From: an uncultured Eubacteriales bacterium
Lineage (GTDB): Bacteria; Bacillota; Clostridia; Oscillospirales; Oscillospiraceae
Direction of reading: 5' to 3'
NCBI GenBank assembly: GCA_900319275.1
Contig: ONNS01000003.1
Span: 1-64,000, forward strand
DNA: 64,000 nucleotides
Positions 1-8,237 of the stretch are shown one piece after another. Positions within the stretch are counted from its first letter, which is position 1; each line of letters begins with the position of its first letter. The notes under the pieces were generated by a model. It did not search any database, had not been told where the DNA came from, and saw only the letters and a list, made by a program, of their open reading frames with translations. Made by a program: the position numbers and the translations under genes.

Positions 1-127
1 CGGGACATACCCCTATCCTAATCGTTGGCTCTTCTTTTTTCAATTCATTTGTCCATTTCCCTTACTGTCATCCCACAGAAAAAGTGATTGACCCAAAAAT
101 AAGAAAAGGTTTTTGCTCTATATAGAA
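1..127. other. Window edge, no gene seen
   Basis: AT-rich edge of the window. No ORF with a credible start and ribosome binding site, and no RNA fold, was recognised here. The only structure is the terminator that begins at 128. Confidence 0.5.
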
Positions 128-169
128 AACAGTCGCAGTGCGCCCATTTTGGGTCGCACTGCGACTGTT
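128..169 (-). terminator. Terminator after the toxin gene
   Basis: A 15-bp perfect inverted repeat (arms 128-142 and 155-169), extended by a CCC/GGG pair with one bulged base, is followed on the minus strand by a short T run (positions 129-126). One arm overlaps the stop codon of the toxin gene, so it most likely ends the toxin-antitoxin transcript. Confidence 0.75.
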
Positions 170-464
170 ATGGCAGCCTGTCAGAAAGCTCCGACCGGCA
201 GTAGAGAAAGCGACGGAACTCGATCACATCGCCGTTGATAATATAAAAGGCGAGATAATTCTTCACCCGGATCGCATAATAATCCGTGTCCACCTGAGGC
301 GGGGATGCGTAAGGCCGCATCGCCTTGGGAAATAGCAGCGCGCGCTTTTCACGTTCAAAGGCATCGTCCAGTGCCCGCGCGGCGATCGGGTTTTTCAGTG
401 TAACGGCAATATAGTCTAAAGCCGATAGATAGTCTTGCCAGAACGATTCCCGATATTCAAACAT
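168..464 (-). CDS. RelE/ParE-family toxin
   Basis: This 98-residue protein has the length and pattern of RelE/ParE-superfamily toxins: an N-terminal helical hairpin (YRESFWQDYLSALDYI) and a C-terminal strand block (DYYAIRVKNYLAFYIING, then VIEFRRFLYCR). Members are ribosome-dependent mRNA interferases or gyrase poisons; which of the two applies here cannot be told from sequence alone. The start at 464 was chosen over an upstream ATG at 590 because it removes a non-homologous 42-residue stretch and leaves an 8-bp overlap with the antitoxin gene, the usual coupled arrangement. It is the second gene of a two-gene operon. Confidence 0.85.
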   Translation of the reverse strand: MFEYRESFWQDYLSALDYIAVTLKNPIAARALDDAFEREKRALLFPKAMRPYASPPQVDTDYYAIRVKNYLAFYIINGDVIEFRRFLYCRSELSDRLP

Positions 465-726
465 GTAAGCCACGCAGATAGGTCTCCGCCTTGTCCCGGA
501 ATTCCTTTTCAGAGAAGCTCGGCTCTTCGCCTCTCGCCTTGGCGTCGGCCTCTTGCAGATAGGGGAGATAAGGATCGCCGCGGAGTTCAAAGGGGATTGC
601 GCCGCGCAGGACCGACTGTTTCAAAAAGATGCGTACAGCAGAGGACGTGTCCAGACCGATGCTGGTGAAAAGCCGATCGGCCTCTGCCTTAAGGGTGTCG
701 TCCACCCGGACTTGAAGATTTGCCAT
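457..726 (-). CDS. RelB/DinJ-family antitoxin
   Basis: An 89-residue protein. The N-terminal segment (ANLQVRVDDTLKAEADRLF, then IGLDTSSAVRIFLKQ) is a ribbon-helix-helix DNA-binding fold typical of RelB/DinJ antitoxins, and the acidic C-terminal part would wrap the toxin. The start at 726 is supported by an AAAGGAG ribosome binding site and by loss of homology upstream. It lies directly upstream of and overlaps the toxin gene. The family represses its own operon, and a palindrome over the promoter -10 box (744-754) fits that role. Confidence 0.88.
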   Translation of the reverse strand: MANLQVRVDDTLKAEADRLFTSIGLDTSSAVRIFLKQSVLRGAIPFELRGDPYLPYLQEADAKARGEEPSFSEKEFRDKAETYLRGLHV

Positions 727-743
727 GTAGATCGCTCCTTTCC

Positions 744-777
744 TATACAGTATATGAAAATAGCAATGAAATGTCAA
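744..777 (-). promoter_or_regulatory. Toxin-antitoxin promoter with operator palindrome
   Basis: On the minus strand a consensus -35 TTGACA (777-772) stands 17 bp from TATACT (754-749). The 11-bp palindrome TATACAGTATA (744-754) covers the -10 box and is a plausible binding site for the ribbon-helix-helix antitoxin. Confidence 0.75.
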
Positions 778-872
778 TATAATTTATTGCTTTCTCGTGA
801 TAATTGCAGAGGCGGTAGCACAACTATGCCTTATGACAATGACATAGGGACATTTGAGTTTCTATAATAAAA

Positions 873-899
873 CAGCCGCACAGGTTTCCTGTGCGGCTG
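873..899 (-). terminator. ackA terminator
   Basis: A perfect 12-bp stem (873-884 with 888-899) closed by a 3-nt loop is followed on the minus strand by TTTTATT. It lies 19 bp past the ackA stop codon. Confidence 0.85.
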
Positions 900-917
900 C
901 GGGTATATATAGGCAAA

Positions 918-2111
918 TCAGAACGCGAGATCTCTCGTGTCGCGGGCGATCATCAGCTCTTCGTTGGTGGGGATGACCCAGACGTCGACCTTGGAATCGT
1001 CGGCGGAGATCTTCATCTCCTTGCCGCGGGCCTGCGCGTTCTTTTCGGGATCAATCTTGACGCCGAGGAACTCGAGCCCCTGGCAGATGGCCGCGCGGTT
1101 GGTCGAGCCGTTCTCACCGACACCGGCCGTGAAGGTCAGCACGTCGAGTCCGCCCAGAGCGGCGGCATAGGCGCCGATGTACTTGCGGACCTCATAGCAG
1201 AACTTTTCGAGTGCGAGCGCGCACTTGGCGTTTCCGTCCTTGGCGCCGGACTCGAGATCGCGGAAGTCAGAGCTGACGCCGCCGGAGAGGGCGAGCACGC
1301 CGGACTTCTTGTTCATGATATTCAGCACTTCGTCGACGGATTTGTTGTACTTGTTGCAGATGTACTGCACGACGGTCATATCGACGTCGCCGGCGCGGGT
1401 GCCCATCGGGACACCGGCCAGAGGTCCAAGACCCATCGAGGTATCCTGGCACTCGCCGTTCCAGATCGCGCACAGAGACGAGCCGTTGCCGAGGTGGGCG
1501 TTGACGACCTTCAGATCCTTGCGGCCGTACAGCTCCTGCACGCGCAGGGCAATGTAGCGGTGGGAGGTGCCGTGGAAGCCGTAGCGGCGCAGCTGGTCGT
1601 TGTCGTAGTATTCATCGGGGATGGCATAGCGGTAGGCCTTCGGCGGCATCGTCATGTGGAAGGCGGTGTCGAACACGGCGACCTGGGGCTTGCCGGGCAT
1701 GATCTTCTCGCAGGCTTCGATGCCCATGAGGTTGGCGGGATTGTGCAGCGGGCCGAGCGGGATGCAGTCGCGGATGGCCTGCTTGCAGGCCTCGTCGATC
1801 ACGCAGGAGGCGGAGAACTTCATGCCGCCGTGGAGCACGCGGTGGCCGACAGCGTCGATCTCGTCGACGGTCTTGACAACGCCGTTCTCGGGGTCGACCA
1901 GGATCTCGAGTACGGCGGAGATCGCCTCGCCGTGGGTGGGCATGGGGATATCCCGCACCAGCTTGATGCCCTTGGATTCGACCTTGTGGTTCAGCCGGCC
2001 GTCGAGTCCGATGCGCTCGCACAGGCCTTTGGCGAACACCTCGCCGCTCTCGGGATCCATCAGCTGATACTTCAGAGAAGAACTTCCCGCGTTGATAACC
2101 AGAATTTTCAT
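918..2111 (-). CDS. ackA: Acetate kinase
   Basis: A 397-residue protein of normal family length. It converts acetyl phosphate and ADP to acetate and ATP in the cytoplasm, the last step of fermentative acetate formation. Recognisable ASKHA-fold motifs are NAGSSSLKYQL at the N terminus, HRVLHGG, FDTAFHMTMP, GFHGTSHRY around residue 180, HLGNGSSLCAI and GTRAGDVD. A good ribosome binding site (GGAAAGGATC) precedes ATG 2111. No phosphotransacetylase gene (pta) is adjacent. The gene stands alone and ends at its own terminator. Confidence 0.97.
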   Translation of the reverse strand: MKILVINAGSSSLKYQLMDPESGEVFAKGLCERIGLDGRLNHKVESKGIKLVRDIPMPTHGEAISAVLEILVDPENGVVKTVDEIDAVGHRVLHGGMKFSASCVIDEACKQAIRDCIPLGPLHNPANLMGIEACEKIMPGKPQVAVFDTAFHMTMPPKAYRYAIPDEYYDNDQLRRYGFHGTSHRYIALRVQELYGRKDLKVVNAHLGNGSSLCAIWNGECQDTSMGLGPLAGVPMGTRAGDVDMTVVQYICNKYNKSVDEVLNIMNKKSGVLALSGGVSSDFRDLESGAKDGNAKCALALEKFCYEVRKYIGAYAAALGGLDVLTFTAGVGENGSTNRAAICQGLEFLGVKIDPEKNAQARGKEMKISADDSKVDVWVIPTNEELMIARDTRDLAF

Positions 2112-2313
2112 TGAAGATAAGATCCTTTCCCTTGTAATTTGCTTTCAAACTATGTAAAATGGAATCAGCATACGAAGATATTGTAGCTATTGTTGATGAA
2201 AAAAGCAAGTATTTTTTCCCGTATCGTTCAGGGAAACGCTGCCTTGGCTCTCCCCGACGCGCGGAGAGGCAAGAGCTGAATGATTGTACAGGGAAAAGAG
2301 AGGAGGTCTTACC

Positions 2314-3513
2314 GTGCGTATCGTCGGTATCGTCGGAGAGTATAATCCGTTCCACCGCGGGCATGCCTGGCACCTTGCGCGTACCCGAGCGGGACTGGGA
2401 GAAGACTGCGCCATCGTCTGCGCCATGTCCGGCGATTTTGTGCAGCGCGGCGAGACGGCTGTTTTTCTGAAATATGCGCGCGCCGAGGCGGCCTGCCGCG
2501 CGGGAGTAGACCTCGTGCTCGAGCTGCCTCTGCCCTGGTGTCTCGCTTCGGCCGAGGGCTTTGCCCGCGGGGCCGTCGGCCTGCTCGCGGGCGTCGGCTG
2601 TACCCACCTGAGCTTTGGCAGCGAGTGCGGTGATCTCCGGCGGCTCTCTCTTGCCGCGGCTTTTCTGGTCAGTGCGCAGTTTAACGAGCACGTGCAGGAA
2701 AAGATAGAAAAGAATCCCGCGTGGAGCTACGCCGCCGCGCGGCAGGCGGCCGCCGAGGATGTCCTTGGCGCGGATGCGCAGCTGCTGAAAACACCGAACA
2801 ATATCCTGGCGCTCGAATATCTGAAGGCAATTTATTCGCTTGGTGCGTCCATCGAGCCCTTTACCGTGCAGCGCATGGGCGACGGCCACGATGAATCGGG
2901 CGGCGGCGAGTTCAAATCCGCCGCCGAGCTGCGCCGCCGCATGGCCCAGGGCGTGAGCCTGTCCGGTAATGTGCCGGTGGACGCCCTTCGCGTCTATGAG
3001 CGTGAACAGCGGCGCGGCCGCGCGCTGCTGGACCGCGATCGGCTGGAGACCGCAATCTTGTCCCGCCTCCGTTTTCTGGATGAGGAGGCCTTTCTCAGCC
3101 TGCCGGATGCCGCCGACGGCCTGGGGCGGCGGCTGTACCTCGCCTCGCGGGAGGAGCCGACGCTCGAGGGCATACTGACGACGGCCAAATCGAAGCGCTA
3201 CGCGCTCTCGCGATTGCGGCGCATGGTATGCTGCGCGGCGCTCGGCGTCACGGCCGGGGATCAGAAGGGCGTGCCCGGTTATGCCCGCGTCCTGGCTGTC
3301 AACGAGCGGGGCCGCGAGGTACTGCGTCTGGCGCGCGAGCGAGGCGATCTGCCGTTGATCAGCAAGAGCGCCTCGATCCGCCTGCTCGGCGAGCAGAACC
3401 GGCGCGTGTTCGCGCTCGGCAGCGGCGCGCACGATCTCGCCGCCCTCTGCTGCCCGAATCCGCTGGAGCGCCGCGGCGGCGGGGACTGGCGGCAGAGCCC
3501 CATAATACTGTGA
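2314..3513 (+). CDS. tmcAL: tRNA(Met) cytidine acetate ligase, TmcAL family
   Basis: A 399-residue protein starting with RIVGIVGEYNPFHRGHAWHL, which holds the HxGH nucleotidyltransferase signature (HRGH) of the TmcAL family (formerly DUF795/YlbM). These enzymes use acetate and ATP to acetylate the wobble cytidine of elongator tRNA-Met. The GTG at 2314 is taken as start because AGGAGGT lies 6 bases upstream; an in-frame ATG at 2284 has no such site and adds residues foreign to the family. It is divergent from ackA, a frequent neighbour in Clostridia, which makes sense because both handle acetate. Confidence 0.9.
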   Translation: MRIVGIVGEYNPFHRGHAWHLARTRAGLGEDCAIVCAMSGDFVQRGETAVFLKYARAEAACRAGVDLVLELPLPWCLASAEGFARGAVGLLAGVGCTHLSFGSECGDLRRLSLAAAFLVSAQFNEHVQEKIEKNPAWSYAAARQAAAEDVLGADAQLLKTPNNILALEYLKAIYSLGASIEPFTVQRMGDGHDESGGGEFKSAAELRRRMAQGVSLSGNVPVDALRVYEREQRRGRALLDRDRLETAILSRLRFLDEEAFLSLPDAADGLGRRLYLASREEPTLEGILTTAKSKRYALSRLRRMVCCAALGVTAGDQKGVPGYARVLAVNERGREVLRLARERGDLPLISKSASIRLLGEQNRRVFALGSGAHDLAALCCPNPLERRGGGDWRQSPIIL

Positions 3514-3546
3514 AACGGCATCTATGGAACAATAAGGAAATCGCTG

Positions 3547-3575
3547 TTTACACGACTGCGGTTTTGTGTTACAAT
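3547..3575 (+). promoter_or_regulatory. Promoter of the prfA operon
   Basis: TTTACA (3547-3552), a 17-bp spacer and TACAAT (3570-3575) lie 28 bp upstream of the prfA start. Confidence 0.75.
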
Positions 3576-3603
3576 ACTTTGACATTTGAGCGGGAGCAGT
3601 GCC

Positions 3604-4695
3604 ATGTTTGAAAAACTCGACGCGCTGAAAAATCAATATGAGGAGAAGCTGCGGCGCCTGGAAGAGCCGGAGACCTACTCGAATGCCGCGCTCTATGCGC
3701 GTATCGAGCGCGAGCTGCGCGAGCTGCAGCCGCTGATCGAGGCGTATTCGGCCTGGCAGACGGCCGGACGCGAGCGCGACGACGCACTCGCACTGATGGC
3801 CGACCCCGAGATGAAGGAGCTCGCCCAGGAGGAGTACGCCGAGGCCAACGCCGAACTGCTGCGCCTGGAGCGTGAATTGAAAATTCTGCTGCTGCCGAAG
3901 GACCCGAACGACAGTAAGAACGTCATCGTGGAAATCCGCGGCGGTGTCGGCGGGGAAGAGGGTATGCTCTTCGCTGCTGATCTCTACCGCATGTACTCGA
4001 TGTACGCGCAGCGCCGCGGCTGGAGCATCGAGATCGCCAACGTCAGCGAGACCGAGCTAGGCGGCTTTAAGGAGATCAGCTTTATCGTCGAGGGCGAAGG
4101 CGCATGGTCACGCCTGAAGTTTGAAGCCGGTACGCACCGTGTGCAGCGCGTCCCGGTGACCGAGTCGGGCGGGCGCATCCATACCTCCGCCGCCACGGTG
4201 GCCGTGCTGCCGGAGGTCGGTGAGGTCGAGTTCAAGCTGGACCCGAACGATCTGAAGATCGACACCTATCGCTCCTCGGGCGCCGGCGGGCAGCACGTCA
4301 ATAAAACCGAGAGCGCCATCCGCATCACCCATCTGCCGACCGGCACCGTGGTCGAATGTCAGGACGAGCGCAGCCAGTATAAGAATAAGGATCGCGCCAT
4401 GCAGATCCTGCGCTCGCGTCTTTACGAGATGGAACAGGAAAAGCAGCGCAGCGAAATTGCAGCGGAGAGGCGCAGCCAGGTCGGTTCGGGCGATCGCAGC
4501 GAGCGTATCCGCACCTATAATTTTCCGCAGAACCGTCTGACAGACCACAGATTGACAGGGGAGAACAAGAATTTTAATCTTTCCGCTGTTATCAACGGCG
4601 ATATGGACGGGCTGATCGACGCGCTGGTGACGCAGGATCAGGCGGAGAAGATCAGGGAACAGGGGGCATCGGCCCTAACCGACAAGAAACAATGA
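3604..4695 (+). CDS. prfA: Peptide chain release factor 1
   Basis: A 363-residue class I release factor that reads UAA and UAG and triggers peptide release on the ribosome. The GGQ catalytic motif is present (SSGAGGQHVNKTESA, about residue 230). The anticodon-like tripeptide is PVT (RVPVTESGG), which marks RF1 rather than RF2 (SPF). ATG 3604 was chosen over 3586 because it matches the family N terminus (MFEKLDAL). The stop overlaps the next start as ATGA. The glutamine methyltransferase gene prmC, often next to prfA, is absent here. Confidence 0.96.
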   Translation: MFEKLDALKNQYEEKLRRLEEPETYSNAALYARIERELRELQPLIEAYSAWQTAGRERDDALALMADPEMKELAQEEYAEANAELLRLERELKILLLPKDPNDSKNVIVEIRGGVGGEEGMLFAADLYRMYSMYAQRRGWSIEIANVSETELGGFKEISFIVEGEGAWSRLKFEAGTHRVQRVPVTESGGRIHTSAATVAVLPEVGEVEFKLDPNDLKIDTYRSSGAGGQHVNKTESAIRITHLPTGTVVECQDERSQYKNKDRAMQILRSRLYEMEQEKQRSEIAAERRSQVGSGDRSERIRTYNFPQNRLTDHRLTGENKNFNLSAVINGDMDGLIDALVTQDQAEKIREQGASALTDKKQ

Positions 4696-5900
4696 AGACT
4701 GAACGCATTCTTTCCAATATCTCACAGGCGGCAGAGCTGCTGAAAAACGGCGGCCTGGTTGCTGTACCGACAGAAACTGTGTACGGGCTCGCCGGCAACG
4801 GCCTTGACAGCGCCGCTGTCGAGAAAATCTATGAGGTCAAGGGCCGCCCGGCGGTCAAACCGCTGTCGCTGATGGTGCCGGATGAAGACGCTATGGAGCG
4901 CTATTGCCTCCATGTCCCGCCGCAGGCGCATACCTTGGCCCGCCGCTTCTGGCCCGGCCCCTTGACGATTGTACTCGAAGCGAAAGAGATCGTCCCCGCT
5001 ATCGTCCGCGCAGGCGGCAGCACCGTTGGTCTGCGCTGCCCCGATCACCCGATGACGCTCGCCCTGCTGAAGGAGGCCGGTATTCCGTTCGCGGCCCCCT
5101 CGGCCAACCCCTCGGGTGAGGCAAGCCCCAAGACCGCTGATGAGGTGCTGCGCTACTTCGACGGGGCGATCGAGGCCGTCTGCGACGGCGGCCCCTGCGG
5201 GATCGGCACCGAGTCGACACTGATCTCGATGGCTGCCGTGCCCTACCGTATTCTGCGCCGCGGTGCACTCGGCGAGGATGAAATTGCAGACGCTTTGGCG
5301 GCGGATATGCAGATCGTCGGTCTGACCGGCGGCAGCGGCAGCGGCAAGACCACCGCGCTGCGTATACTTGGTGACAGGGGCGCTCTGCTGCTGGACGCCG
5401 ATGCGATTTACCATGAGCTGCTGGAGAATGACAGGGATATGCTCGATGCGCTTTCAGCCCGTTTCCCCTCCGCCGTCAGCGGCGTTGCGGTCGACCGGAA
5501 AGCGCTTGGAAGCATTGTATTTGCCGACGCCTCGGCACTTCAGGAACTCAACGCCATTACCCACCGTTATGTGGTCGAAGAGATCCGGCGCCGCCTGCGT
5601 ATCCACGCAATGAACGGCGGGACGCTCGCGGCCATCGACGCGGTGGAGCTGCATGCGAGCGGCCTTGACCGGCTGTGTGCGCGTACTTACGCCGTCCTTG
5701 CGCCGCGTGAGGCGCGCATCCGGCGCATCATGGCGCGCGACGGCATCAGCGAAGAGGCGGCTTCACGCCGCCTGAACGCCCAGAAGGGCGACGATTATTA
5801 TATCAATACCTGCGATATCGCGTTATTGAATGACGGCGACGAGGCGGCCTTTGCCGCCCTTTGCCGCGAAAAATTGATGGAGGATCACATTGATGGATGA
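4692..5900 (+). CDS. TsaC (threonylcarbamoyl-AMP synthase) fused to CoaE (dephospho-CoA kinase)
   Basis: One uninterrupted 402-residue reading frame carries two full enzymes. Residues 1-205 are a YrdC/TsaC domain (VAVPTETVYGLAGNG, KGRPAVKPLSLMV, FWPGPLTIVL, APSANPSGEASP), which makes threonylcarbamoyl-AMP for tRNA t6A modification. Residues 206-402 are dephospho-CoA kinase, the last step of coenzyme A synthesis, with P-loop GLTGGSGSGKTT and DADAIYHELL. The seam falls at an internal Met (codon 5307) without a linker, and no good ribosome binding site is seen there, so a true bifunctional protein is likelier than two overlapping products. The gene overlaps prfA by 4 bp and the next gene by 8 bp. 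Confidence 0.93.
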   Translation: MKTERILSNISQAAELLKNGGLVAVPTETVYGLAGNGLDSAAVEKIYEVKGRPAVKPLSLMVPDEDAMERYCLHVPPQAHTLARRFWPGPLTIVLEAKEIVPAIVRAGGSTVGLRCPDHPMTLALLKEAGIPFAAPSANPSGEASPKTADEVLRYFDGAIEAVCDGGPCGIGTESTLISMAAVPYRILRRGALGEDEIADALAADMQIVGLTGGSGSGKTTALRILGDRGALLLDADAIYHELLENDRDMLDALSARFPSAVSGVAVDRKALGSIVFADASALQELNAITHRYVVEEIRRRLRIHAMNGGTLAAIDAVELHASGLDRLCARTYAVLAPREARIRRIMARDGISEEAASRRLNAQKGDDYYINTCDIALLNDGDEAAFAALCREKLMEDHIDG

Positions 5901-7275
5901 ACTCAGAGACAGCCTGTTTTTCGCACCGAAAAACGGCTATGACCGCATCGGCACCGACGAGCGCCTTGCGATCGAGGATTACAGCCGGGATTACATGGAT
6001 TTTCTGAACAACGCCCGCATGGAGCGCGAGGCTGTAAAATATGCTATTGGCATGGCCATAGAGCACGGCTTTGTGGAATACGTGCCCGGTATGGAGCTCA
6101 AGCCCGGTACGAAGGTCTATAAGAATAACCGCGGCAAAAGTCTGATGCTGGCTGTGATCGGCAAGAAGAGTCTCGGCGAGGGCGCCGTGATCGCCGGTGC
6201 GCATGTCGACTCTCCGCGCCTTGACCTCAAGCAGATGCCGCTCTACGAATCGGATGAGATGGCTTTCCTGAAAACGCATTACTACGGCGGCATCAAGAAG
6301 TATCAGTGGGTCACGATCCCGCTGGAGCTGCACGGCGTCGTCGCGCTCAAGAGCGGCGAGGTTGTTGACGTTGTTCTCGGCCGCGAGAGCGGCGAGCCGA
6401 AGTTCGTTATCACCGACCTTCTGCCGCATCTGGCGCAGGATCAGATGAAAAAGACCATGCCCGAGGTCTTCCCGGGCGAGAGCTTGAATATTCTGATCGG
6501 CTCCACGCCCTATGCCGATGAAGGCAAGGACCGTGTGAAGCTTGCGATACTCAGCCTGCTCAACGACAGCTACGGCATCACCGAGGAGGATTTCCTCTCG
6601 GCTGAGCTTGCGGCGGTCCCGGCCTTTGACGTGACCGAGATCGGTCTGGACCGCTCGTTCATCGGCGGCTACGGACAGGACGACCGTGTCTGTGCCTTTG
6701 CCGAGCTGCGCGCACTGTTTGATCTGGATGTCCCTGAGCGCACCGCCGTCTGCCTGCTGGCGGACAAAGAGGAAATCGGCTCGGAGGGCGTCTCCGGCAT
6801 GCAGTCTGAGTGCTTTGACACCTTTATGGCCGACCTCTGCGAGAGTGAGGGCGTGGCTCTTCGGCGCTGCTTTGAGAAGAGCTTCTGCATCTCGGCGGAT
6901 GTGTGCAACGCCTATGATCCGCTCTATCCCGAGGTCAGTGAGAAGATGAACGCCGCCAGAGCCAACTACGGCGTCGGCATCTGCAAATTCACCGGATCGC
7001 GCGGAAAATCCGGCACCAGCGACGCCTCTGCCGAGCTTGTGGCCTATTGCAGAAAACTCTTCAGCGAAGGCAATGTCATCTGGCAGATGGCGGAGCTCGG
7101 CAAGGTCGACCAGGGCGGCGGCGGAACGATCGCCAAATTCATGGCAAAGCGCAATATCGACACGATCGACGCCGGTACCCCGGTGCTCAGCATGCACGCC
7201 CCGTTTGAGGTGACGGCCAAGCTTGATTGCTACATGACCTATAAGGCCGTAAAAGTGGCATACGAGGCGAAATAA
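5893..7275 (+). CDS. M18-family aspartyl aminopeptidase
   Basis: A 460-residue zinc aminopeptidase of family M18, which removes acidic N-terminal residues in the cytoplasm. Metal and catalytic motifs are visible: GAHVDSPRLDLK (His and Asp ligand region), QDDRVCAFAEL, DKEEIGSEGVSG and a C-terminal HAPFEVTAK. Start ATG 5893 has GGAGG nine bases upstream; the preceding codon TTG 5890 is in frame but less likely. The gene overlaps the end of tsaC-coaE by 8 bp and closes the prfA transcription unit. Confidence 0.93.
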   Translation: MDELRDSLFFAPKNGYDRIGTDERLAIEDYSRDYMDFLNNARMEREAVKYAIGMAIEHGFVEYVPGMELKPGTKVYKNNRGKSLMLAVIGKKSLGEGAVIAGAHVDSPRLDLKQMPLYESDEMAFLKTHYYGGIKKYQWVTIPLELHGVVALKSGEVVDVVLGRESGEPKFVITDLLPHLAQDQMKKTMPEVFPGESLNILIGSTPYADEGKDRVKLAILSLLNDSYGITEEDFLSAELAAVPAFDVTEIGLDRSFIGGYGQDDRVCAFAELRALFDLDVPERTAVCLLADKEEIGSEGVSGMQSECFDTFMADLCESEGVALRRCFEKSFCISADVCNAYDPLYPEVSEKMNAARANYGVGICKFTGSRGKSGTSDASAELVAYCRKLFSEGNVIWQMAELGKVDQGGGGTIAKFMAKRNIDTIDAGTPVLSMHAPFEVTAKLDCYMTYKAVKVAYEAK

Positions 7276-7291
7276 GCAACAATCATACAGT

Positions 7292-7322
7292 AAAACGGCG
7301 GTGCTTCGGCACCGCCGTTTTT
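7292..7322. terminator. Bidirectional terminator between the aminopeptidase and the glycan cluster
   Basis: A 13-bp GC-rich stem around 7293-7321 closed by a TTCG tetraloop has A runs on one side and T runs on the other. It can end both the plus-strand aminopeptidase transcript and the minus-strand glycan operon. Confidence 0.9.
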
Positions 7323-7368
7323 ATCGTCCGATTAATCTATTCCCAGACAGAAAGCTGGACAAGCAAGT

Positions 7369-8237
7369 TCATTTCCCACTCTTTTTGCCCATGCATTTTC
7401 CAACACGGTTTCCGGCAAAGCGGACAGCAGCATGCGCATAAAAAACAACCAACTCACCGTATTGCCTTCGCTTTGCAAGCTCACCGCCGACGAAGCGCAG
7501 CATCCGCCATCCTTCGGTATCGGTGTTTGCCTGTGTAAGCCGATCTCGATACTGTGCCATCACTCGTCCGATGCATATATTACGCCGCAGCTCTTCCGGC
7601 AAGGTATAGCAGTGCGAATGATAAACAGCCGCCCCCGGCGTGTAGGCTAATGCGTATCCTGCGTGCAGGAGCTTTGCCGCCATCATCATATCCTCGTTGC
7701 AGATGATGGGCGAATCGAAGCCGCCGACGGCCAGGTATGCGTCCCGCCGGTAGACAGAGCAGACGTTGGAAAAGAAATAGGATTTGACTCCGTAACGAGG
7801 AATATCCGATTCCCTCCAGATTTTTGCCTGCTCTGGGTAATTGAACGCCCGAGTCAGCTTTTCGTATTCCGGCGCGTCCGGACGGGCGATCTGTCTGCCG
7901 AATCCGCGGCAATACCCGGTGACGAGAAGGCCGACAGCAGCTTTTCAAGACAGCGTTCGTCTGTTGGCAGGGCGTCCTGCGTAAAAAAGCACACCAGGTC
8001 GCCTGCACTCTGTCGCAGAGCAAAATCCCGCGTGCCGCCGTGGTCGTAGCTCTCGAAGGGGATTTCCAAAAGCCGCACGCGTTCGGCATGGGTGCGGACA
8101 AGGGAGCAGGTCGCGTCCGTCGAGCCGGAGTCGATCACAAGAATTTCCGCCTCCACAGTTTGAGACAGCAGCATGTTCAGTTGTTGTGTGATCCAATGCT
8201 CTGCATTGAGCGTGGGGATGACGACACTGACTTTCAT
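7369..8237 (-). pseudogene. GT2-family glycosyltransferase (rhamnosyltransferase-like), frameshifted
   Basis: The N-terminal part (8237 down to about 7908) reads SVVIPTLNAEHWITQQLN, VIDSGSTDATCSLV and FFTQDALPTDE, the nucleotide-sugar-binding half of a GT-A glycosyltransferase. Near 7905 the frame breaks after LSAFSSPGIAA and translation would stop at 7854. The C-terminal half continues in the other frame (FGRQIARPDAPEYE, RAFNYPEQAKIW, FFSNVCSVYRRDAY, GGFDSPIICNEDMM, then PGAAVYHSHCYTL) to 7369. Restoring one base near 7905 would give about 290 residues with normal family architecture. It may be a real mutation or a sequencing or assembly error. It is the last gene of the glycan cluster and its start overlaps the ABC ATPase stop (ATGA). 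Confidence 0.85.

Noticed and set aside
891..2114. A 407-codon open frame on the plus strand across the ackA region
   Set aside because: It is the antisense shadow of ackA, caused by GC-rich codon use. It has no family motifs and no ribosome binding site.
1612..3636. A 674-codon minus-strand frame across tmcAL and part of ackA
   Set aside because: It opposes two well-supported genes, has low-complexity Arg/Ala composition, and shows no recognisable domain.
5803..7197. A 464-codon minus-strand frame opposite the M18 aminopeptidase
   Set aside because: Antisense shadow of a strongly supported gene.
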